From Rhizoclosmatium globosum (taxonomy: Eukaryota > Chytridiomycota > Chytridiomycetes > Chytridiales > Chytriomycetaceae): a DNA stretch of 64,000 bases. The notes below the pieces were generated by a model. That model was given only the letters and a program-made list of their open reading frames with translations. It made no database searches and was not told the DNA's origin. Shown in pieces: positions 11,085 to 21,340 of this stretch (position 1 is its first letter; each line of letters starts with the position of its first letter). The position numbers and the translations under genes are program-made. The stretch covers positions 186,001 to 250,000 of the forward strand of contig MCGO01000046.1 of NCBI GenBank assembly GCA_002104985.1. Reading direction: 5' to 3'.

Positions 11085-12148
11085 ATGTCTCTTACTCAAT
11101 CGTGTCAATTCGCTGTAGATACACTTTCTACGTCCGTGACCACATGTGCCAACATGAGCAACGTAAACAACTGCATCTGTGATGCTCTAGGTAATGGCGG
11201 TCACTTGCATGAACCACGAAGTTCTAACTGTCAAACTGTTACACTAGACCCTGAATCCGTGTCAAAGTACTGTTCCCTCCCTGGTAACGACAATGCAGCA
11301 TGGAGTACAACTTACACTCAGGCTATCGCCAAACGCTTGGATGCTTGCAAGTGAGTTTGAGTCATAATATTTAATGAAGTAATGAGTCATTGACGACTGT
11401 CTCATGCTCTCTCAGTCAAGCAGGTTTGCCAGTCGTTCCACACACTGATCTCCTCGTCCTTCCAGATGGAATGAAAAATCCTCTTGGAACCAACCTCATA
11501 TTCTCACAGTATTTCCATAATGGTACTTGCGATAATGGAAACACATTCGCCTACTCCCTTCAAGCCCTACCAAACTGCATCAACCGTGTTGGAGAGTGTC
11601 AGGCTGTTGGTCGCAAGTTTTCAAACGATTCCATGACTGAACTTTGCGTGAAGGATGACTTTGATTACCCGTCCCAACTTGCCAACGGCCTTGCTGGAAA
11701 GGATTACGTGAACTTTCAATCTTTTGATAATGACGCCAAGTGTACTGGATCTGTGTCCTCTTATTTTGCACTGGCTCTGGATCAAGTTCAGAATGTGAAC
11801 CTCAAGATGGAGGATTGGAATGTTGGCTATCAGCTTTCTAGGGTTGAAGGAGACAAAACAAAGCTTGCGGTCAAGGCATATAACGGCAGTGAAATTAAGA
11901 CAGTTCCTTTGGGCTCATGTGTGACATTCGGCCAAGGATCTTACGTTTTCACGTTTCCTGGATCTGGTCCAGTTGTCACAACGGCCGCTGCTACAGCCAC
12001 ATCTGCCCTTCCCGTAGTCACGACCACCACAGCAGCTGTTGTAACTACAACTGCGCGCAGTGTTGTCACTAACGGAGTTAAATCACTTTCTGCTCTTGGA
12101 TCCATCGCGTTTGTAACAGTCTTCTACATCGAATTTCTTTTGAATTGA
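11085..12148 (+). CDS. A-B module Cys-rich protein with hydrophobic C-terminus
   Basis: Three exons: 11085-11190, 11248-11350 and 11416-12148. The first intron is 57 nt (a multiple of three) and contains no stop, so retention would stay in frame, but the splice pattern of the relatives shows it is an intron. Module A: MSLTQSCQFAVDTL, NNCICDAL, DPESVSKYC, RLDACN. Linker: DLLVLPDGMKNPLGT. Module B: YFHNGTCDNGNTFAYSL, GECQAVGRKFSND, LCVKDDFDY, NVGYQLSRVEGDK, FGQGSYVFTFPG. The end is Thr-rich, then TTARSVVTNGVKSLSALG and a hydrophobic tail longer than in the others (FVTVFYIEFLLN). It is the close partner of the B region of the gene at 8917, as expected from tandem duplication. Confidence 0.8.
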
Positions 12149-12249
12149 GCCCTAACAATTAACAATCCTTCTTTATCCTATCTCATATGAAGAAATAAAT
12201 ATCAGTCCATAAATATTGTTTGGAAACTACTGGGGGAGAAGAAGGAAAG

Positions 12250-12641
12250 ATGACAGACCAGTTTGATCCAGAACGCTTTGAGTTCCTCTCGACGCTCACT
12301 GCATCCATTCATAAGCTTGTTGGAGATCCAACCCAATCTGGTTGGTCCCTGGATAGCCTCAAAGTGGACAGTCTGGAAATGGCAGAGTTTCGGAAGGCCG
12401 TGAGTTCCCTGTCTTCGCAACCGCAACCTCCATCTCACACTTGACGATGCAGATTGAAGCGACGAAAGCTAAAGTGCTTGCAGCCAAGGAGTATCATGAA
12501 TCGTTGCCAGGGATTGATTTGACTGAAGAGCAGCAGCTACAGAAGCTGGCTGCGTGCGAGGAGGAGCTAAAGCAAAAGAAGGAACAACTCGCGAAGTATC
12601 TTCAGTTGCCGATATTTGAGCAGTTACGGCATAAAGTGTAA
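12250..12641 (+). CDS. MED9: Mediator complex subunit 9
   Basis: Two exons, 12250-12399 and 12453-12641, about 112 aa. The C-terminal half (LPGIDLTEEQQLQKLAACEE, then a coiled coil ending EQLAKYLQLPIF) matches the Med9 signature, where an LPGI segment precedes a basic/acidic helical stretch. The N-terminal half (FDPERFEFLSTLTASIHKLV) fits the first Med9 helix. Med9 is a small middle-module subunit of Mediator and works in the nucleus. The start at 12250 is the first in-frame ATG. The size is normal for the family. Confidence 0.75.
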
Positions 12642-12794
12642 ATAAACTAATGGATACCTGTAGTCTCAACATGTTACATAGTCTCCAATCTCCAAATAAT
12701 GCTCCATCCCAACTGACTCCATAGGGTTATCAATAGATGTATTTCCGGTCTTTCTTTCATTCTTCTGTCGTTTTTGTGTTGGAAACGTCAAACG

Positions 12795-14995
12795 ATGATC
12801 TGCCGACTGCTTCCACTTTCACGGCATCCACGGCTGACAACCATTCAAAGGCGACTGTCGAGCACAACTGCCGCACCACAACCCAGCATATCTCCGGAAT
12901 CAAACGATTTGATATCCAACTTTCAGAACTTTACTCCAGACCGAATCCGTAACTTCTCAATCATTGCTCATATCGATCATGGTGCGTATCTGTCGCATGG
13001 ACTGTTGGAAGCTGATTCATTCATTTGCAGGAAAGAGTACTTTGGCCGACAGACTGTTGGAGTTGACTGGAACGATAGCCAAAGTTGAAAAGGTAACTGG
13101 TCCAGCCTGACTCTCTATACCTAATGTCTTACTCAATCGGAATATGTTTGATACTAGGATAAACCGCGGGTCCTCGATAAGCTGAAAGTCGAAAAAGAAA
13201 GAGGCATCACAGTGAAAGCTCAAACTGCATCCATGTTTTACACACATCCAACCACAAAGGAAACCTATTTATTGAATCTGATTGATACCCCTGGCCATGT
13301 CGATTTTAGTTACGAAGTATCTCGCTCGCTGTCAGCTTGTCAAGGAACTCTGCTGCTTGTTGATGCATCACAAGGCATCCAAGCTCAGACGGTGGCCAAC
13401 TTCTTTTTGGCTTTCAGTGAAAACTTGGCTGTTGTGCCGGTCTTGAATAAGGTGGATTTGCCTGGTGCAGACCCCGAAAAGGTCCTTAGTCAGATCGAAT
13501 CAACGTTTGAACTTGACACATCGGGAGTTCCCTTAATTAGTGCAAAGACCGGACTTGGTGTCCCTGCTATCCTCGACAAAATTGTATCCGATATTCCCCC
13601 TCCCTTGGACCTGGGCTCTCCAGATGGGGATTTCAAAGCTCTTCTGTTCGATATTTGGTACGATTCATACGTCGGCGTCGTCTGTCTGATTGCTGTTCAC
13701 TCGGGAACTCTAAAGAAAGGGCAACGAATCACCTCACACTACACCAAAAACACATACGAAGTCACTCAGCTGGGAATCATGCATCCAGAACAAACACCAA
13801 CTCCGTGCCTCACTGTCGGTCAAGTTGGGTTCATTCATCTTGGAATGAAATCGACACGAGACGCAAACATTGGTGACACGTTCTATGCATCCAAGTCGCC
13901 AAACACTCCTCCACCAACCCCATTCCCCGGATTTAAACCCGCGAAATCGATGGTCTTTGCAGGAGCGTATCCTATGGATGCTTCTGAATTTCCAAAAATG
14001 CAAGATGCAATTGATCGATTAACTTTAAACGACGCAAGCGTTGCTGTCTCCAGAGAAACCTCAGCCGCCTTAGGACAAGGATTCCGTCTTGGATTCCTTG
14101 GAACACTTCATATGGATGTGTTTCGACAGAGACTCGAAGAAGAGCATGATTCAACAGTCATCAATACTGCTCCTACCGTGAGTTATCAAGTACAATACAA
14201 GGATGAACGAAAAGTCGTTGGATTGGAGGAAGACGTTGTGAATAAGCGTCGTGTTAAGCGTATCAAGAATCCGGCTGAGTTTCCTGAACCGGATGAGTTG
14301 GGAAATGTGGCTGCGTTTTATGAGCCGATGGTTGTTGGAACTTTGATTTGTCCTGCTGAATACGTTGGTGGACTTATGGAACTTTGCGGGGTAAGCTTTC
14401 GTATCTCTCCAAATCCATATATTAACATGTCCTCTGGTAGAGCCATCGCGGTGAACAGCTCGACTACACCGCCATCGACTCAACCCGCGTCCTCTTGAAA
14501 TACAAGCTTCCGATGTCTGAGATCCTCACCGACTTTTACGACCAACTCAAATCCCGCACACAAGGATACGCAACGTTTGATTATGAGGAGGTTGGGTATG
14601 CTGAATCAGATCTCGTGAAAGTGAACCTGTTACTGAACGGCAAGCCCGTCGATGCCCTCGCGACAATTGTTCATCGCAGTAGCAGTGACCGTGTTGCGAA
14701 AGAATGGGTGAAGAGACTAAAGGGGGTGATGGACAGACAGCTCGTCGAAATTATTATTCAGGCATCTATCAATGGAAAGATAGTATCTCGTGAAACAATC
14801 TCTGCGTTGAGGAAGGATGTTACTGCGAAACTCTACGGTGGAGATATCACTCGAAAGATGAAGTTGTTGGAAAAACAGAAGGCGGGAAAGAAACGAATGA
14901 AGAGCGTTGCTGGTGGTATTCAGTTACCCCAAGAAGCGTTCTTGAGTTTGATTAATGGTAATGAGGGCGGAGGAAGTGAAAACAAAAAGAAGTAA
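12795..14995 (+). CDS. GUF1: Mitochondrial elongation factor 4 / translation GTPase GUF1 (LepA family)
   Basis: Four exons: 12795-12981, 13031-13092, 13158-14390 and 14441-14995. The N-terminus is Arg/Ser/Thr-rich (MICRLLPLSRHPRLTTIQRR), as in a mitochondrial presequence. The GTPase domain shows NFSIIAHIDHG|KSTLADRL (P-loop split by intron 1), the switch I region VEKERGITVKAQT, DTPGHVDFSYEVSRSL and NKVDLPGA. LepA-specific parts follow: FGFLGT-like RLGFLGTLHMDV, the EPMV block, and the C-terminal domain with YKLPMSEILTDFYDQLKS, GYATFDYEEVGY and VIVHR-like ATIVHRSS. The end is GKKRMKSVAGG, then a stretch with QEAF. LepA/GUF1 binds mitochondrial ribosomes and promotes back-translocation or accurate synthesis under stress. 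No frameshift is seen. Length, about 655 aa, is normal. Confidence 0.95.
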
Positions 14996-15034
14996 ACTTA
15001 CGATTGTCTTTATAAATTTCCATTAACTGTAAAA

Positions 15035-15748
15035 ATGCGAAGCACCTCAGAAACCCTGTATCCAGCCCGATTCTTGGCAACTATAGGCCACCTAATGGCC
15101 ACCATTATGGTCTTTTTCACAAAGGTGCTTTTAGTCTAGCTTCGTTTTGGAATCGAATTCACTCAACCTGTCAAACTTAAGGACGGAAACATCTTTCGCG
15201 CCATGCCTCTACGCGATATATCACAATACTCAACGTTCAATACATCGTAAGCCTTGCTAAATATCTGGAGTCTGGCCGCTGATCCGATTTGAAACCTATA
15301 TACTATAATACTAGAATCACCGCTGCATTAGCCCTCACGTGGATCTGCTTCTCGCTCGAATTCATTGCCATGTTTATGGGCTTGAATCTGTTTCAATCTG
15401 GCACAAACTTTATTTGTGAGTTGTGTCTTCCTTGTTTGAACGATTATTGACGCTTGAAAACGGGGAATAGATATCACCGCTCACGTGGCAGCAACCATAT
15501 CACTCGCGTTTTTTATTACGGAAGGTGCGTGGCTTAAAATTCGCGTTTTCATTGCGATTAGAATCGGGTTAACTCTTTACATTCAACAGCATGGCACTAT
15601 CAAATTTATTGGTACATTTTCACGTTTTGCAAGTGAGTATATTTATTATACAGTACTTAGTCCCGCTTGACTGACGTTTTACTGCAGCGCGCTACCAGAA
15701 ATACTTGAACTTACTATGATTGCTAAACGAAAGATCTTACGATTGTAG
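15035..15748 (+). CDS. TMEM107: TMEM107-like ciliary transition-zone membrane protein
   Basis: Six short exons: 15035-15124, 15182-15246, 15315-15415, 15471-15524, 15590-15632 and 15688-15748. All joins are GT-AG and in frame, giving about 137 aa. The product reads YPARFLATIGHLMATIMVFF, then LRDISQYSTFN, LTWICFSLEFIAMFMGLNLF, then HVAATISLAFFIT, YQIYWYIFTFCNALPEILEL and AKRKILRL. Order and spacing match TMEM107 (ARFL-HL, AL-F-ELAGF, SHV-AS-ALSFF, WYIF-FCSALPA). Four membrane helices are expected. TMEM107 recruits MKS-module proteins to the ciliary transition zone, the same compartment as CC2D2A at the left edge. Every exon is too short to stand out as a simple open frame, so the gene is easy to miss. 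Confidence 0.85.
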
Positions 15749-15972
15749 AGAACGCTTCTTCAATAAAACTAGACACGTAAAATATGGTTTAATAATCTAA
15801 GAGTCCAACGCTCTCGCTCATCTAAATGTACAATGCAGTCATGCAAGCCAGCCTACTAAATCAATGCAACCAAACAAAAAAAGCAAGTTTACAAAAAGAA
15901 AAAAATGCAGCCCCATGAAATGCAGGAAGCGAAAACAAGCAAAAACAACAAAACGCGAATCACTGGCAACCC

Positions 15973-17446
15973 TCAATGACGCCCTTCCCAATACATCCTC
16001 CAACAAAACTCCTCAAAGCACGAGTATGTACAAAACCTATTTTTCGTTGATGGAGATAACATTGGTGAGAAAAACACAAGAAACGAAATAAAGAACAGAA
16101 TTAGCACAAACCGAAACTCAAGTGGAATCAAATCATCCGATCCAATCTCACCAACGTGATCCACAGTAATCCCACACGTTCCCCATACAACTGCCGTCAC
16201 AACTGAACCCGCGAACTTTGCACTGCAGCGCGGACCGCCACACAACGAAAGCCGGGACTCCTGCAAGACACCATTTCACGTATTCGGGGACACGTTGAAA
16301 TCGCTTTGGAATTTGTTTTGTGGAGCAAGTGTTGATGCAGAGTGAAAAGAGGGATTTTGGGGATCGGGTTGGGAGGATGGAGTCGGGTGTGGTATATGGG
16401 TGATTAACCTGTGGGGATATATTCTTCAGGGTATAAGTAACCGTCGATATGGTGTTGGCTGGATGATCGAGTTGTTGAAGGGATGCGGGAGGTGAAAATG
16501 AGAGAATTTGAGGCGATGGGGGACTGGAAGGGTTGGAACACTGTCGGCGTCAATATCCATTGAATCTGATTGTTGATGTTAGATTCGTTGTCATGTATGA
16601 CGCTGGGACGCGACGGAACAGTGGGTTGGGAAATGTTGTGAGTCTCAGCTTGGAGGGGTTGATTTGACAGAGCTGACTGGGGAGTGTTTCAAACTGATTG
16701 TTTCCTAGATTAGTTCGACTAGATTTTTTAGATGAACTATTTCTGGTGGGAGGGTTTTGATGTTGTTTTTCGCTATTGATGAAGTCGAGTTAGCGATGAT
16801 GTTCTGATCGCAAGTAGAAAATACAGGGCAAATGAATCAGAAGTTGGTAGACATGATTGAGTGGGGTGATATCGCGTTGCGTTGTGGCTACGAGCCACCT
16901 ACAGGACTTTTGAGGTTGTGATCACCACTAACTCCACCCAATACACCACATCACTTTTTTGCTTCCGGGTACCAGTTCCCGCATGATCACAGCAATCCAT
17001 TTGAGTATTCGAAGAGAGCGGAGACGCACCTAAACTGAGGACAGTGAGGTTGGACAGTTCAAACAAGCGCAGGTCGATCGCAGATATCTCGTTTCCCCAA
17101 AGATACAGCTGGACACTATTATCACTCGCAAAGAGAGAGCACTGGTCGGGCTGGTGCACCGGTGTCTGTGCGCACAGTGGATTCACCAGGACAACGCACT
17201 TCAGATCAAACACGTCCTCGGGCACCGCGCCAAGCTCCGCCGACTAGTCACGCTGACTAAGCGCCTAATTAAATAGTAATCACTTAGTCACCTCAGATCA
17301 ACGATCCCAATCCCGGTTTCAATCGCCCGCGTCACAGCCTCAGATGGCGTCAACTCAGACGAGAACGACGACGGCCGCGATCGCCGATGACTCATCGCGT
17401 GCGGCTTCGTAAGCGATCCACGCACCCGGAAGAACCCTGGCGCCAT
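15973..17446 (-). CDS. Leucine-rich-repeat protein with C-terminal CGGP Cys motif; frame breaks
   Basis: A multi-exon gene on the minus strand. Exon 1 (17446-17292) gives MAPGFFRVRGSLTKPHAMSH and ends IGIVDL. Exon 2 (17243 to about 17031) reads VPEDVFDLKCVVLVNP, then QLYLWGNEISAIDLRLFELS. A longer intron ends at CAATAG, and the next exon begins KNNIKTLPPEIVHLKNLVEL. Together these give about three LRR units. The C-terminal exons read SLFSLCINTCSTKQIPKRFQ, YVKWCLA, SLCGGPRCSAKF and RFCTYSCFEEFC, a Cys-rich tail I associate with fungal LRR proteins. Two joins do not keep frame: exon 1/2, and near 16712, where CTAATCTAGG lacks one A compared with the LRR consensus ELNLGNN. The model is therefore approximate. 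Whether the gene is intact is unclear. Confidence 0.5.
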
Positions 17447-17527
17447 CGTCGTTTCTCGTTGGATTTGGTTGTGACAAATTGAACTCGGAAATCAGGTTGG
17501 GACAATTCTCTGCCACAATCATATGGA

Positions 17528-18425
17528 TTATTTTAATGTCCTTTTCTCTTTCTCGCTGTCTGCATAATTCTGCGAATTATATCCTGAACTGTTGCTGTCC
17601 GCCGCCTCCTTCAAGTTGCCCAGATCAAGCAAAACATCCAAGTTCGCCATTCGCACCAACACATATGTCTGCGTATTCCACGCATAATTATACCACATCA
17701 AATCCGTAACATTCGCGTTTGAATAAAGTACCCATCCATCCGCCGCTACAACCAGCACAGAACGCAAAAGAGTTCGGATAACCATTGTTTGAATATACTT
17801 GGAGCTTATACTGAATCGAAAAAATACTATAATTAAAGCTGTCATTGTTGCGAATATGTCGCTGATTATATCGGCACTGGTATATCCGATGCCAGTTAAG
17901 GGATCTTGAACATACACACACGAAAACGACGAATCGTCCCAATAAGCGTACGATTGTATTAAATCCGCAATCATCCAACCAATGCGATGAGTCAAGACTA
18001 GGAAGATACAGAAAAGGGAATACTTGTTTCGATTTGTGATGAAATAGCATTTGAATAAAACGATAGCATCTAGATTAGTTCAGAAAATTGAATTCAGATC
18101 AATCACAAAACATAATAAACGTACCAAAGCTGACAAACAGTAAGTGGCTTGCTAAATTATCAACGACGCCAGCTATATGACACCATGATTCAGCTGCAGA
18201 TATGTAAATATTCGCGATTATGTATGCTATAGTAGAAAGGTTGCAGATAATCAACAGGGTCGCAATGGTATAAAACTTGAAGTCTCGTTTCTCTTCTCCC
18301 ACAAACAGACGATAGCAGACATGGACCAAACCTTGCAGCGCAACTTCGATACTGAGTCCACTCAGTATATTGATGAGAAAATAGAAGTTGTTCGCTTCGT
18401 ATGGAGGAGGATGAAGATTGTCCAT
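17528..18425 (-). CDS. Orphan seven-transmembrane protein, array copy 1
   Basis: Two exons, 18425-18125 and 18069-17528, joined by a phase-1 intron. About 280 aa with seven hydrophobic segments: INILSGLSIEVALQGL, then IATLLIICNLSTIAYII, VVDNLASHLLFVSF, YSLFCIFLVLTHRIGW, SDIFATMTALIIVFF, LLRSVLVVAADGWVLY and YNYAWNTQTYVLVRM. Family marks are CYFITNRNKY after helix 3 and LVRMANLDVLLDLG near the end. No known GPCR signature such as DRY or NPxxY is visible. Three more copies follow upstream on the same strand. Its start is 168 bp from a divergent B-module gene. Function unknown. A receptor or sensor role is only inference from the topology. Confidence 0.75.
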
Positions 18426-18593
18426 TGATCCGTAACAAGATTTACAATACCATTAAAATAAGAGTTGTTCTTTCTTAAACGTAAATACGCTAATAAACCA
18501 TATACTTTTATTTGGTTGAACCTGTACTATTTCCAAACCAGCCACACTCTGCAAAACACTCACTTTCATCAACCGCGAAACCTCAACCAAAAT

Positions 18594-19361
18594 ATGAATA
18601 CTTTCTTCCTCGTCTCAGGGTTCTACCAAGACGGCTCCTGCTCTTCGAACAACTTGTATGCGTTCAGTTTCAAACCCTTCCCATCTTGCTCAACTGCGCC
18701 ATCCACAATCCTCAACGGAACGTGTGAATTCACTGGCGGGAAGCAACTGCCAAACTACCACACTACAAACCTTTGCGCTAATCAAGACTATGATTTTCTC
18801 GGCCAATTGACCCAAAGCCTTGTCGGTCAGGACTACATCATGATTCAAAGCTTTGAAAACGACTCGAAGTGCAGCAACCCTGCCAAAATCTCAAACTATT
18901 TCGCACTTACTTTCAATAAGGGGTTGTACCTTGCCCAAGTACCAATTGAAAACTGGAACCCAGACGGCTTGCAGCTTGCGAGAGTTACGGGAGATGTGAC
19001 AAAGGTTAGTTTGAGGGGTCGTGATGGGAAGGAAATCAAGGCTTTGCCGGTGAATACCTGCGTTTCTGTTGGATCTGGGTCGTATATTTTGGCGTTTCCG
19101 GATAATTTAAATGGTGTCCGAACGACTTCTACTACTGTTTCCATTACTGTATCTGCTCCTACAACCAGTGTTTTGGCTACTGTTTTAGCTTCTGTAACCA
19201 GTATCGGTGCTTCATATGTTTCCGCCTCATCGACGATTTCTCTCAGGGCTCCTAACAGTGACCAGAAACCAGCAACAACAACACGTAACATTCTCAGTGG
19301 TGCTTCGACTTCTTCTATTGCCCTAATTATTGTTGCGCTCTTTGTAGCCCTGCTCGTTTGA
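18594..19361 (+). CDS. B-module Cys-rich protein with Ser/Thr stalk and GPI-like C-terminus
   Basis: Single exon, 255 aa, starting MNTFFLVSGFYQDGSC. Conserved B-module blocks: NNLYAFSFKPFPSC, LNGTCEFTGGKQLPN, LCANQDYDFLGQ, GQDYIMIQSFEND, VPIENWNPDGLQLARVTGD, VSLRGRDGKEIKALPVNTC and GSYILAFPD. The protein is most like the one at 6419 although it lies 12 kb away, inside the orphan 7-TM array and in the opposite direction. A longer Ser/Thr/Val stalk precedes TTTRNILSGASTSSI and the hydrophobic end (IVALFVALLV). The open frame continues upstream to 18465, but the ATG at 18594 matches the start of its relatives. No signal peptide. Confidence 0.8.
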   Translation: MNTFFLVSGFYQDGSCSSNNLYAFSFKPFPSCSTAPSTILNGTCEFTGGKQLPNYHTTNLCANQDYDFLGQLTQSLVGQDYIMIQSFENDSKCSNPAKISNYFALTFNKGLYLAQVPIENWNPDGLQLARVTGDVTKVSLRGRDGKEIKALPVNTCVSVGSGSYILAFPDNLNGVRTTSTTVSITVSAPTTSVLATVLASVTSIGASYVSASSTISLRAPNSDQKPATTTRNILSGASTSSIALIIVALFVALLV

Positions 19362-19510
19362 TCTCATTTGGTGTCCTTCTTGCTTTTGAATGAACTCAAT
19401 AAATCATCTTGACTCTCGATTTTTAAAACTTCTACACTTATAATCATGAATTAAAATAACCTTTCATGGAATGTTGAAGTTTAGCGCAATTTATTCAGAG
19501 GAAGACTATG

Positions 19511-20353
19511 TTATCCAGTTTTGGCACTGTCCGTGTCAGCCTTGATCTTTCCAGAATCAAGTAAAACATCCAAGTTTGTCATTCTCACCAAAACATAAAT
19601 CTGAGTATTCCACGCAATATAATACCAAACAATATCTGTACTATTTAGACTAACGTATAAGACCCAACCACTAGCCGCAATAACAAGGATAGACCGAACG
19701 ATTGTTCTAATCATCATACTCTGTATAAATTTAGAGCTGATGCTGAATCGTAAATAGGTCACAATCAATGCTGTTATAGTTGCGAAAGCGTCGTTTATAA
19801 TATCAGCGGTGTTATATCCAAGCCCTGTGTTTGGGTCTTGGAAATACAAACACAATGCATATGTGTCGTCCCAAAACGCGTAGGATCGTATCAAATCAGC
19901 AATACACCAGCCGATTCTATTGGTGAAGACCAGGGCGATACAAAACAAGGTGTACTTGTTTCTATTAGTGATGTAGTAGCACTTGGAGAGTACTACTGAG
20001 TCTAACAATAAGCATTAATATGACTCATATAGGAGTTTAATCCCACCAAAGCTAATGTTCAGTATGTGACTTGTTAGATTATTTACAAATCCAGCTATCC
20101 TACAAGTTGACGGTCCTGCGACATACTGCAAATAGAGCCCCAAAGCTATGTATACAATTGCGGAGGAGTTGCAAGTAATAAGTAGGGCTGCAATAATATA
20201 GACCTTGAGTTCCCGTTTTTTTGGGTCCAACAGTCGTGTGCATACTGAGACCAGCCCATGGATAGCGACCTCTATACCAAGACCGCTGATAATGTTTATA
20301 GCAACTGTGAAATAGCTTATCGCGTTGGGTGACTGCGGATGGAAGGTGTCCAT
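19511..20353 (-). CDS. Orphan seven-transmembrane protein, array copy 2
   Basis: Two exons, 20353-20047 and 20001-19511, with the same phase-1 intron (about 45 nt) as copy 1. It starts MDTFHPQSPNAISYF and shows the seven helices (INIISGLGIEVAIHGL, YIIAALLITCNSSAIVYIAL, FVNNLTSHILNISF, TLFCIALVFTNRIGW, DAFATITALIVTYLRFSI, TIVRSILVIAASGWVLYV, YYIAWNTQIYVLVRMT). CYYITNRNKYTLF and NLDVLLDSGKI are conserved. It ends KADTDSAKTG. Full length and apparently intact. Confidence 0.75.
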
Positions 20354-20466
20354 TAGAACGAGATTTACAAGGCGAAAACGTATTCAAATGTATGAATGAT
20401 TGACATAAAATTTACGGCATAAATATTACACTTGGATTTAATTGTATTTATCCTCTTATTATCGTG

Positions 20467-21286
20467 CTATTTTGGCTGGATCTGAGCAGAATTCAGAAGC
20501 ACGTCCAAGTTCGCCATTCTTAGCAAAACGTAGGTTTGAGTATTCCAAGTGATGTAATACCATATATTTTCGGTTTCATTTGAATCTGTGTATAGGACCC
20601 AGCAACTTGCAGCAACGACAAAAGCGGATCTCAGAACGGTACGGAATATCATGGTTTGAATATACTTTGAGTTCAAGTTCATTCTTAAACAGGCAACAGT
20701 CAAAGCCGTGAGAGTTGCAAATGTGTCGCTGAAAATATCAGCCCCATTGTAGCCAAAGCCAGTTGTTGAGTTCTGGACGTAAAGGCATATGTGCAGGGAA
20801 TCATCCCAGGTGGCATATGAAAGTGATACATCTGCAGCCATCCAAACAATTCGATGTAATAGAACGAGAACGATGCAAAACAGAGCATACTTATTTCGGT
20901 TTGTTATAAAGTAGCATTTGTACAGAATAATTGCATCTAAAAAGATGGTTATAATAGAAGCAATCTAATAGTCCGATCTCACCAAAACTGACGAACAGAA
21001 AATGGCTAGATAGGTTATTAAGATATCCTGTGAAGGCACAATATGATGACCCAACTATATACTGCAAATAAAAATTTGACAGAGTAGCTATTATACCAGA
21101 TATGTTGCAGATTATGAGGAGGGTAGATAGTATGTGAAACTTTGGATCTTCTTTCTTCTCACTGACTAAACGAAAGCAGACTGAGAACAAGCTATGGAGC
21201 GCGACTTCAATACCAAGTCCACTGATAATATTCACGGTGAAGTTAAAAGAGCTGGCTGAACTGGTTTGAGGATGAAGATTGTCCAT
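20467..21286 (-). CDS. Orphan seven-transmembrane protein, array copy 3
   Basis: Two exons, 21286 to about 20990 and about 20940-20467. It starts MDNLHPQTSSASSFNF (an in-frame ATG at 21319 exists, but MDNLHP matches copies 1 and 4). All seven helices are present: VNIISGLGIEVALHSLFSVC, ILSTLLIICNISGIIATL, YLNNLSSHFLFVSF, ALFCIVLVLLHRIVW, SDTFATLTALTVACLRM, VLRSAFVVAASCWVLYT, and YYITWNTQTYVLLRMANLD. The C-terminus is short (NSAQIQPK). It appears intact. Confidence 0.75.
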
Positions 21287-21340
21287 TAGAGCAAGATTTA
21301 CGGAGGCTATCAACATCAAACAGATACAACTCGACTTTAT

